Virus record (IMG/VR): IMGVR_UViG_3300037010_000058
Span: 1 to 30,578 of that record
DNA: 30,578 nucleotides
Source: a virus
Direction: 5' to 3' (one strand)
The position numbers and the translations under genes were made by a program. Below, piece by piece: positions 20,562 through 27,716 of the stretch; the stretch's first letter is position 1, and each line of letters opens with the position of its first letter. The notes under the pieces were generated by a model. It saw only the letters and a list, made by a program, of their open reading frames with translations, was not told where the DNA came from and searched no databases.

Positions 20562-21341
20562 ATGACAGTAGCAACTATTCAATATCCCTTATCCGGCTCT
20601 GCCGTGCTGGGTAACTTCAGTTCCTCAATTGAGGTAGCTGACAACGATACAAGCTATAAGCCAATTGTACCAGTGGGTACAATCGTTGATTTTAACGACC
20701 CGTACTATGGTGCAGGTAAGGCTATTCGCTTGTGTGTTCCTAAAAACACAACTGCTATTAAGGTGGGCACTTTGGCTACTTATGCAGCAGGTACTAACGC
20801 TGGATTTTTGACAAACTTCTCATTTGTTATTTGTCCAGTAACCGCAAACTTGAGCAAGCCAGTTGGCGTATCTATTAATTCTATACCTACCAACGCTTCA
20901 TTTGCTCAATATGCTTGGTTTGCATTGTCTGGCTCTCTGCCTGTTTGGGCTTTGGCTGCTACCGCTGTAGGTGCTGCACAGTTTATTAGTGCAACTGCTG
21001 GTGCAACCTTTGTAACTGTAACTGCTGGCCGTCAGATCGTTGGCATGTGCCCTGTAGTTGCTTCAACTGCAACTGTAACTAAGACCGCAACTTACATCAC
21101 TGGCAACCCTGTTATTTCAGTTACCAATAGTGATGGTTTGTTTGTTGGTCAAAGTGCTACAGGTTGCACAGCAGCAGCTTCATTGATTACTGATATTTCT
21201 GCTGATGGCACTAAGATTACTCTTGCTGCTAACGCGAATGCTTCGGGTTCAGGTACAGTCACATTTACTAATAACGATGCGACTAACTTCTTCCCGATTG
21301 TTCAGTTTAATTTCCCTTTTGCTCAGGGTAACATAACCTAA
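20562..21341 (+). CDS. probable decoration / capsid-associated protein (259 aa)
   Basis: The protein is beta-rich. Its start (MTVATIQYPLSGSAVLGNFS) and VPVGTIVDFNDPYYGAGKAI are followed by long Ala/Thr/Val stretches (ALAATAVGAAQFISATAGAT). An Ig-like segment follows (NPVISVTNSDGLFVGQSATG, ISADGTKITLAANANASGSG). Gene position after the major capsid and the strong ribosome site GGAGAAA fit a head-decoration or cement protein. The terminator directly behind closes the capsid unit. No named family is certain. Confidence 0.65.
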   Translation: MTVATIQYPLSGSAVLGNFSSSIEVADNDTSYKPIVPVGTIVDFNDPYYGAGKAIRLCVPKNTTAIKVGTLATYAAGTNAGFLTNFSFVICPVTANLSKPVGVSINSIPTNASFAQYAWFALSGSLPVWALAATAVGAAQFISATAGATFVTVTAGRQIVGMCPVVASTATVTKTATYITGNPVISVTNSDGLFVGQSATGCTAAASLITDISADGTKITLAANANASGSGTVTFTNNDATNFFPIVQFNFPFAQGNIT

Positions 21342-21348
21342 CAAACTG

Positions 21349-21367
21349 CCCCTCTTCGGAGGGGTTT
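21349..21367 (+). terminator. rho-independent terminator with UUCG loop
   Basis: CCCCTC and GAGGGG pair around a TTCG tetraloop, followed by TTT. The stem begins 7 bases after the stop of the decoration gene. The T-run is short, so termination may be partial and set the ratio of capsid to tail genes. Confidence 0.75.
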
Positions 21368-21371
21368 AGTA

Positions 21372-21394
21372 ATGCGTTCTATGTTAGAATGCAT
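21372..21394 (+). promoter_or_regulatory. second inverted repeat behind the terminator
   Basis: ATGCGTTCTA and TAGAATGCAT form a 10-bp arm pair with one G-T mismatch and a 3-base loop. It lies 4 bases after the terminator and 37 before the next gene. It could be an operator-like palindrome or an RNA processing hairpin that protects the downstream message. Confidence 0.4.
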
Positions 21395-21430
21395 CATTAA
21401 ACTTTATGGCAACCCATAGGAGTATCAAAA

Positions 21431-22036
21431 ATGATTCAAGCAGCTAGAATGCCGTATGTACGTTTTGAAACAGAAGTTGAAACAAGCAAAGATGCAGAAG
21501 GTCATAACCAATACAAAAACAAGATTATGGCTTATATCACATCGGCAGGTAGCAAGGATGAAGTGGTAAAGATCGCTGAAGAATGGATCGTGCAATTGCG
21601 CGAAAAAGGTCAGACTCGTGGGCCTTTTGATTCAGCGGCAAACGAATATGAGCAATGGTATGACCGTTTTTCTAAGTTGTTACAGAACTACAAAGACGGG
21701 AAAGGGCTAGACCATGACGGCACTCCGCTTCGTGCATCACTAGCATTTAGCCCTGCTGAGTTGGCACAATGTGAAGCGGTGAAAATATTTACACTTGAAG
21801 ATTTGGCAGTATGTACCGAAGAAGCATTGAGCCGCATGGGTATGGGCGGCAGGGTTTTAAAGCAGAAAGCTGCGAAGATACTTGAAACTGCAGATAGTTC
21901 TAAGCTGGCAGAAGAGAATGCAAGCTTAAAATTAAAGCTTGAAGAGTTAACCACCAAAGTTGAACAATTGATGGTAAATTCTGGTTCTGATACATCAGAA
22001 CCCAAAAAGCGTGGCAGACCAAAAGCCGAAGAATAA
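21431..22036 (+). CDS. hypothetical protein with coiled coil and AT-hook-like tail (201 aa)
   Basis: The N-terminal 70 residues are an alpha-beta domain (MPYVRFETEVETSKDAEGHN, KDEVVKIAEEWIVQLREKGQ). A middle helical hairpin-like segment follows (FTLEDLAVCTEEALSRMGMG), then a leucine-heptad coiled coil (LAEENASLKLKLEELTTKVE). It ends in KKRGRPKAEE, with the RGRP core of an AT-hook, which could bind A/T-rich minor groove. The gene lies between the capsid unit and the adaptor. It may be a DNA-binding head protein or late regulator; family unknown. TAGGAG precedes the start. Confidence 0.6.
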   Translation: MIQAARMPYVRFETEVETSKDAEGHNQYKNKIMAYITSAGSKDEVVKIAEEWIVQLREKGQTRGPFDSAANEYEQWYDRFSKLLQNYKDGKGLDHDGTPLRASLAFSPAELAQCEAVKIFTLEDLAVCTEEALSRMGMGGRVLKQKAAKILETADSSKLAEENASLKLKLEELTTKVEQLMVNSGSDTSEPKKRGRPKAEE

Positions 22037-22053
22037 TTATGAAGGGGTAGTCT

Positions 22054-22761
22054 ATGTCAATGCTTACAATGGTTCAATCTGCTTGTATCAGATTAGGGCT
22101 ACCCTCACCAAACGCAGTCGCAACATCCTCAGATACACAATATCTTCAACTTCTTGCCCTTTTGAACGAAGAAGGGTCCGAATTATCTGTTCGCACAGAA
22201 TGGCAGGTGCTTAATCGTGAGGCGCATTTCACGACATTAGCGGCTGAAATTCAAGGTACAGTCGATGCCATCATGCCTGGCTTAAATTACATCATCAATG
22301 ACACAATATGGAACAGGACAATTCGCCGTCCTGTATTTGGGCCATTGGGCGCACAATATTGGCAACAACAGAAGGCCATGTTTACCGCTGGCCCTTGGAA
22401 TCAATACCGTGTAAAGGGTAATAATCTAGTATTTTTCCCTGCACCTGCTGCGGGTCAAGATTGTTATTTTGAATACGTCAGCAAATACTTCGCTACTGAC
22501 TCAACAGGGGTAAACTATCAATCAGCTTTTACCGCAGATACTGATTTGTGCTTGTTCAATGAAGATATTATGACGCTTGGTCTTATATGGCGATGGAAAG
22601 CCAATAAGGGATTAGACTTTTCAACTGATTTTCAAAAATACGAAAATAGGGTTCTAATGGAAATTGGCAGGGATGGTGCTAAACCTATATTGAATATGGG
22701 TGAGGCTAGATACGACATATTCCCTGCTGTAGTTATCCCTTCTGGCTCATGGGGCGCATAA
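22054..22761 (+). CDS. head-to-tail adaptor protein (probable)
   Basis: The 235-residue protein has the layout of podovirus adaptor proteins. It starts MSMLTMVQSACIRLGLPSPN, with LLALLNEEGSELSVRTEWQV as the first helical bundle, then a beta-rich central part (YRVKGNNLVFFPAPAAGQDC) and a C-terminal helix with DIMTLGLIWRWKANKGLDF. It should bind under the portal and carry the nozzle encoded by the next gene, which starts directly after its stop. Function from family pattern and position. Confidence 0.75.
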   Translation: MSMLTMVQSACIRLGLPSPNAVATSSDTQYLQLLALLNEEGSELSVRTEWQVLNREAHFTTLAAEIQGTVDAIMPGLNYIINDTIWNRTIRRPVFGPLGAQYWQQQKAMFTAGPWNQYRVKGNNLVFFPAPAAGQDCYFEYVSKYFATDSTGVNYQSAFTADTDLCLFNEDIMTLGLIWRWKANKGLDFSTDFQKYENRVLMEIGRDGAKPILNMGEARYDIFPAVVIPSGSWGA

Positions 22762-24285
22762 ATGAAGCTGATCTCCAAAGGTCGTAGAATATCCCGCACT
22801 GTGTCTATTCCATCCCCGATAGGAGGATTGAATGCGCGTGATCCTTACGCTGAGATGGATGCTAAAGATGCTGTAAAGCTTGAGAACTGGTTTCCTCTTC
22901 CTATGTCTATCCAACTAAGACACGGATACTCGATTCAATCCAGTGGATTAGGCGCGTCAGTCAGTACCGTAATGGCGTATAATGGTGGGTCATCGCAAAA
23001 GCTATTTGCTGTAGCTAATACTAATTTTTATGATTGCACAACAACAGGCGCAGTAGGCGCTGCTGTAACTACTTGCACCGTTCCAACATGGCAACATGTA
23101 AACTTTGCCACAGCGGGCGGGTATTTCCTTTCATGCGTAAATGGTGTCGATAATCCAAAGTTATATGACGGCACAACATGGACAACCCCTGCAATCACAG
23201 GCGTGACGCTGACTGATTTAATTACAGTCACAGTTCACATGAACCGTCTATGGTATATTCAAAAAAATACAATGAAAGTATGGTATTTGCCAGTTAGCTC
23301 AATCGCAGGGGCTGCCGTACAAATTGATTTCTCTGGTCTTTTTAAGCGTGGTGGATACCTGATGCAGATGGGTAGCTGGACAATAGATGCAGGCTCTGGG
23401 ATGGATGACCATGCTGTATTTATTAGCTCAGAGGGTGAGATAGCAGTATATAAAGGAACTGATCCATCAAGCATAAACACATGGAGTCTTGTAGGTGTTT
23501 ATCAGGTAGGCTCTCCGGTAGGCCGCAGGTGTATGTCACAGTTCGCCTCTGACCTGCTTATTATCTCGCAAGACGGGCTTCTACCTATGTCTAAGGCTTT
23601 GATGTCAAGCCGTGTAAATAATAAAATATCTCTGACGGACAAAATACAGCACTTGATGAGCCAAGATGTAACCGATTATGGTACGGCGTTCGGATGGCAA
23701 ACCCGTTTATTCCCGCAGGCAAACATGCTGCTTCTTAATGTCCCCGCTGGTAACGGAGCTAATTACCAGTATGCAATGAATACCATTTCAGGTGCTTGGT
23801 GTAAGTTTACAGGCTGGAATGCACAATGCTGGGAAATGTATAAGGATAATATTTACTTCGGTGATGGATTAGGTAATGTGTGTAAAGCATGGGATACATT
23901 CGCAGATAATGGTGCAAATATAAATAGCGATGTGATTCAAGCATTTAATTATTTTGGCAACCAGAATATAAAACATTTCAAGATGTCAAAGCCAATATTC
24001 AACTCTAATACATCGAGTATCGGGGTTGTTTTTGGATTAAATATTGATTTCAACTTCAACGTGCCGATTAGTACGCCTTCGTTTACGCCTAGTAATGTAG
24101 GTGTTTGGGGTGTTTCTAAATGGAATCAAGTTATATGGGGAACAGTAAATACATTGAGAAATAACTGGCAATCAGCCGGTGGAATTGGTTATTGTGCAGG
24201 CGCACATCTTTCGACATCTTCAAACATTGCTGATATTCAGTGGCAATCAACTACTTTAATATTTGAGGTAGGTAGCGGATTTTGA
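22762..24285 (+). CDS. tail nozzle-like / DNA stabilisation protein
   Basis: The 507-residue protein begins with a basic segment and SIPSPIGGLNARDPYAEMDA, KDAVKLENWFPLP, the signature opening of nozzle proteins in this phage type. It continues as a series of beta-strand blades (VMAYNGGSSQKLFAVANTNF, HMNRLWYIQKNTMKVWYLPV, CMSQFASDLLIISQDGLLPM, MYKDNIYFGDGLGNVCKAWD). It is the functional counterpart of P22 gp10, closing the channel and holding the DNA. It directly follows the adaptor and its last codon overlaps the GNAT start. Confidence 0.8.
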   Translation: MKLISKGRRISRTVSIPSPIGGLNARDPYAEMDAKDAVKLENWFPLPMSIQLRHGYSIQSSGLGASVSTVMAYNGGSSQKLFAVANTNFYDCTTTGAVGAAVTTCTVPTWQHVNFATAGGYFLSCVNGVDNPKLYDGTTWTTPAITGVTLTDLITVTVHMNRLWYIQKNTMKVWYLPVSSIAGAAVQIDFSGLFKRGGYLMQMGSWTIDAGSGMDDHAVFISSEGEIAVYKGTDPSSINTWSLVGVYQVGSPVGRRCMSQFASDLLIISQDGLLPMSKALMSSRVNNKISLTDKIQHLMSQDVTDYGTAFGWQTRLFPQANMLLLNVPAGNGANYQYAMNTISGAWCKFTGWNAQCWEMYKDNIYFGDGLGNVCKAWDTFADNGANINSDVIQAFNYFGNQNIKHFKMSKPIFNSNTSSIGVVFGLNIDFNFNVPISTPSFTPSNVGVWGVSKWNQVIWGTVNTLRNNWQSAGGIGYCAGAHLSTSSNIADIQWQSTTLIFEVGSGF

Positions 24286-24686
24286 TAGTCACTGACTGCC
24301 AAGAAGAGCTTGGAATATGGTTAGCGAATAGATTGGGTTCAACTTATGCAAGCGGGATTAGTATTTGTATCGGTTTTAAAGAGAATGGGATTATTAAATC
24401 AGTTGCATCATTTGAAAACTATAACGGTAAAAGCGTATTAGGTCATTTGGCAATTGATGACGGCAGGATGAATAAAGAATGGGCGATTTACTGCTTTGAC
24501 TATGTATTTAATCAGTTAAAGGTGAATAAATTAATTTGCAGTGTAGAGAGTGATAATCTAAAAGCACTCAAGCTATATAAGCATTTTGGGTATATTGAAG
24601 AATGTATAATTAAAGACGCTGGGAAAGATGGCGATTTACACATTCTGAGCATGACTAAAGAACAGTGCAAAATGTTGAATAAATAA
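24282..24686 (+). CDS. GNAT-family N-acetyltransferase
   Basis: The 134-residue protein matches a GNAT group common next to podovirus tail genes. YASGISICIGFKENGIIKSV and ASFENYNGKSVLGHLAIDDG form the first strands, NKLICSVESDNLKALKLYKH the acetyl-CoA region, and FGYIEECIIKDAGKDGDLHI with LSMTKEQCKML the conserved end. It transfers an acyl group from a CoA donor; the substrate is unknown and may be a host or virion protein. The start is TTG at 24282, inside the nozzle stop (TTGA). ATG would begin only at residue 67, too late to keep the fold. Confidence 0.82.
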   Translation: MIVTDCQEELGIWLANRLGSTYASGISICIGFKENGIIKSVASFENYNGKSVLGHLAIDDGRMNKEWAIYCFDYVFNQLKVNKLICSVESDNLKALKLYKHFGYIEECIIKDAGKDGDLHILSMTKEQCKMLNK

Positions 24687-24757
24687 GCAAGTCGTGGTAT
24701 AAAGTAGCAAGTGGCTACCCACAAGATCATGTCGATATGACAGAATTGGAGTAATAA

Positions 24758-25699
24758 ATGGGAAAGCAATCACCACCACCAGCACCAGACTATGCCGCCG
24801 CCGCAGAGAAAACAGGCGCTAGTAATCTTGCAGTAGCAAAATATACAACCGAGGCTAATCGAGTTAATCAAGTTGGCCCTAACGGGTCTCTGACTTATTC
24901 AAAATCAACAGCGCCAAGCACATTTGACCAAGCTGGCTATGATTCCGCACTATCTGCATATAACAGTGCTAAGAGCCTTCAGAGTGTGGGTAATTTTGGT
25001 GGCGCTGAGATATCTGCTCCTACAAGAGAAGCTTTTACTAAGGGTGGTGAAGATACATGGACAGCTACCCAAAACTACAGCCCAGAACAGCAAAAACTAT
25101 ACGACCAGCAACAGCAACAATCACTTGATTTAGGAGGGCTTGCAAGCCAAGGCATAGATTTCGCCAAAGGGTTGATGTCTAATCCAACTATTGATGAGTC
25201 TAAACTTGCTCAAATGCCTCAAAATGCTGGCATGAGTACACAGCAAGCTATGATGGCAAGACTTGCACCACAGCAAGACCGTGAACGCGCTGGCATGGAT
25301 ACGCAGCTTGCCAATCAGGGAATAATGCAAGGTTCAGAAGCATGGAAAAATGCCAAGACTCAACAAGCACAAGGTTTTAATGACCAACAAAATCAAGCTG
25401 CATTAGCTGGCATTAATGTTGATATGGCTGCCCGTAATCAAGGCATAGCGAATCAATCAGCAATAATGAATCAACCACTAAATATGATTAACGCGCTAAG
25501 AACTGGATCGCAAGTTACCCCTCAAAGCTATGTTAATGCGCCACAGCAGGCAACCACTGCTGGTGCTGATTACCTCGGGGCAGCTCAGGGACTGTATAAC
25601 GCTCAATCTGGAAATGTAAATGCGGCCAATGCGCAATCTGCTGGAATGATGAACGGAGCAATGGGTGCAGCAGCTACTTATGCGGCATATGCATTTTGA
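24758..25699 (+). CDS. probable ejection / internal virion protein (313 aa)
   Basis: It starts GKQSPPPAPDYAAAAEKTGA, the Pro/Ala-rich opening typical of podovirus internal or DNA-transfer proteins. The body is Gln/Asn/Ala-rich and helical: SPEQQKLYDQQQQQSLDLGG, LANQGIMQGSEAWKNAKTQQ, VDMAARNQGIANQSAIMNQP, then Ala-rich MNGAMGAAATYAAYAF at the end. It is probably packed in the head and ejected to help DNA through the envelope. Start at ATG 24758, after GGAGTAAT. The last codons overlap the PP-loop gene by TTGA. Confidence 0.72.
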   Translation: MGKQSPPPAPDYAAAAEKTGASNLAVAKYTTEANRVNQVGPNGSLTYSKSTAPSTFDQAGYDSALSAYNSAKSLQSVGNFGGAEISAPTREAFTKGGEDTWTATQNYSPEQQKLYDQQQQQSLDLGGLASQGIDFAKGLMSNPTIDESKLAQMPQNAGMSTQQAMMARLAPQQDRERAGMDTQLANQGIMQGSEAWKNAKTQQAQGFNDQQNQAALAGINVDMAARNQGIANQSAIMNQPLNMINALRTGSQVTPQSYVNAPQQATTAGADYLGAAQGLYNAQSGNVNAANAQSAGMMNGAMGAAATYAAYAF

Positions 25700-26406
25700 A
25701 AATACTTCAATTTTCTGGAGGGAAAGATTCTTTAGCGGTTTTATTACTGCTTAAAGATATATTATCGGAAATTACAGTGATTTGGGCCAACTCTGGTGAT
25801 TGCTTTCCTGAAACTTTAGAGCAAATGGAAAAGATTAAGGCGATATGCCCTAATTTTATTGAGGTTAAAGGAAATCAGCCACAAGTAATAAGTGATTTTG
25901 GGTATCCTGTTGATGTAATACCAGTTAAAAACTATGCGCCAATATCGCGCTTAATGCAGGTTGATAGGATAAAAATGCAGGGGTTGTTAGAGTGTTGCTA
26001 TAAGAGCTTTCTTGACCCTATGCAAGTCAAGTCTAAAGAACTTGGCGCAACCATGATTATCAGAGGTCAAAAGAACGCTGATAAACAAAAAAGCCCAGTA
26101 AGAAGTGGTGATGTAATTGATGGGGTTGAATATTGGTTTCCCATTCAAGATTGGACTGATGAACAAGTAATGGATTTTGTAAAGGATAGTGATTTACTTT
26201 CTCCTCATTACAAAGATGCAAATACTTCTATGGACTGTATGCACTGCACAGCCTATTTAGAGGAAAATCAATGGAAGCTGCCTTATTTGGAAAAGCATCA
26301 TCCAGAGGTAGGGAAAGAAGTAAAACGAAGATTGATATTAATCAAGCATGAGATAAGCCAAGACATGCAATATCTTGATTCTTTGATTGGAGAAACAAAT
26401 GGCTGA
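25696..26406 (+). CDS. PP-loop ATPase of the PAPS-reductase family
   Basis: The 236-residue protein has the PP-loop SGGKDS at 7-12, then IWANSGDCFPETLEQM and IIRGQKNADKQKSP. Cysteines C100-C101 and C181-x-x-C184 are spaced CC-X79-CXXC, the [4Fe-4S] ligand pattern of APS reductases. The C-terminal catalytic cysteine motif of those reductases is absent; the end reads LDSLIGETNG. So it may act more like DndC, activating a target with ATP for sulphur transfer, than as a sulphate reductase. TTG start at 25696 in the previous stop; no ribosome site, so coupled translation is likely. Confidence 0.85.
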   Translation: MKILQFSGGKDSLAVLLLLKDILSEITVIWANSGDCFPETLEQMEKIKAICPNFIEVKGNQPQVISDFGYPVDVIPVKNYAPISRLMQVDRIKMQGLLECCYKSFLDPMQVKSKELGATMIIRGQKNADKQKSPVRSGDVIDGVEYWFPIQDWTDEQVMDFVKDSDLLSPHYKDANTSMDCMHCTAYLEENQWKLPYLEKHHPEVGKEVKRRLILIKHEISQDMQYLDSLIGETNG

Positions 26407-27715
26407 CAATTATGACCAGATAATGCCAACTTATGCGCCTTCAATGGTTGCACTACAGAACCGTCAGAAGATGGCTGATCTGCTTCGCCAGCAATCAATG
26501 GAATCTCCAAAAGGAGATATGGTAAGCGGTCATTATGTCGCCCCTTCATGGACTCAATACGCTGCCCAATTGCTTAAAGGCTATATGGGCGGGAAGATGA
26601 GTGATGAAGCTACGCAGGGTCAGGCTGATTTAGGTAAGCAGTTACAAGCTGCAAAAGCTGAGTCTGTCAATAACATGATTAATACCATGCCTGGTAGTCA
26701 GTATGCTACAAACCCTGATAAGCAAGCTAATGCTGATAAAGCAGGTGAGGCATTATTTCAAGGGGCTGATGTAACCTCACCAGAGGCACAATCTCCTATA
26801 GGTCAGACTGTAATGCAGACTCGCCCAAATTCTGATCAAGATGTAACTAAGTGGATGTTGACCGCGCAACAGGCTAACCCAGAAGGCGCTGGTGTGGCGA
26901 TGAAAATGTACGAGATGCAACAACAACGCGAGGCTACCAAACAACAACGCGAGGCTGCACTATCGGCTGCATTAGTAAATAGACAGCAAACAAGTCAGCA
27001 AAACTTAGAAAACAAGAAAGACCTAATGAGTTTTGCATCAGATTTAAAAAATACGAATCAGCAAGAGCAGCCACCTAAAGCAGCGCCTGGTACTCGTGTA
27101 TTTAAGGATGATTCAGGCAATTGGCAAACAGAGATCCTTCATGGCTCTCCGCAATGGCAAACTCAGAAGTCTAAAGAATCAACTGATCGAGCATTTGTAC
27201 AAAATATTGTTCCTACATTTGAAAAGAATATTAATGATATTAAAAACCTTACTTCTCACGAAGGCTTTAATAATCTATTCGGTAGAATAGGAAGTATTGA
27301 GGCACTTGATGCTCTCCCATCGACAAGGAATGCCAGGGCGCAACTCGCACAAGTAACTGGTGCGATGGAAACTTCGGGTATGCAGTTGCAAAAATCAACT
27401 GCTGGAAGTGCTGGGTCTATGACAGAAAAAGAATGGCCTAAGATGCAATCATATCTTAACATTGCAAAAACAACGTCAGACCCAGAAGAGGCAAAAAGAG
27501 CATTAGAAAGTGCGGCAATTGTTTATAAACGTATGGCGACTATTGCAAAAGATTCATATGCTAATGAGTGGGGTACAGGGCAGTTTGGGGATATGAAAGT
27601 TATTGATAGACTGAATGCAGAATCACCTGTGCCACCACCACAAGGAGGCGGTGCATCTGCTGATTCTAGCCACCCAGCCGACATTCAAGCAATATTAAAT
27701 AAACAGAGAAAATAA
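26399..27715 (+). CDS. probable ejection / internal virion protein (438 aa)
   Basis: ATG 26399 follows GGAGAAAC and overlaps the PP-loop stop; a TTG 12 bases upstream is less likely. The protein opens NYDQIMPTYAPSMVALQNRQ and is Gln/Ala/Met-rich with long helices (MKMYEMQQQREATKQQREAA, SAALVNRQQTSQQNLENKKD). A middle beta-turn part (GTRVFKDDSGNWQTEILHGS) and a helical C-terminus (KEWPKMQSYLNIAKTTSDPE) follow. The composition and place are those of an internal ejection protein. No enzymatic motif seen. Confidence 0.7.
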   Translation: MADNYDQIMPTYAPSMVALQNRQKMADLLRQQSMESPKGDMVSGHYVAPSWTQYAAQLLKGYMGGKMSDEATQGQADLGKQLQAAKAESVNNMINTMPGSQYATNPDKQANADKAGEALFQGADVTSPEAQSPIGQTVMQTRPNSDQDVTKWMLTAQQANPEGAGVAMKMYEMQQQREATKQQREAALSAALVNRQQTSQQNLENKKDLMSFASDLKNTNQQEQPPKAAPGTRVFKDDSGNWQTEILHGSPQWQTQKSKESTDRAFVQNIVPTFEKNINDIKNLTSHEGFNNLFGRIGSIEALDALPSTRNARAQLAQVTGAMETSGMQLQKSTAGSAGSMTEKEWPKMQSYLNIAKTTSDPEEAKRALESAAIVYKRMATIAKDSYANEWGTGQFGDMKVIDRLNAESPVPPPQGGGASADSSHPADIQAILNKQRK

Positions 27716-27716
27716 C

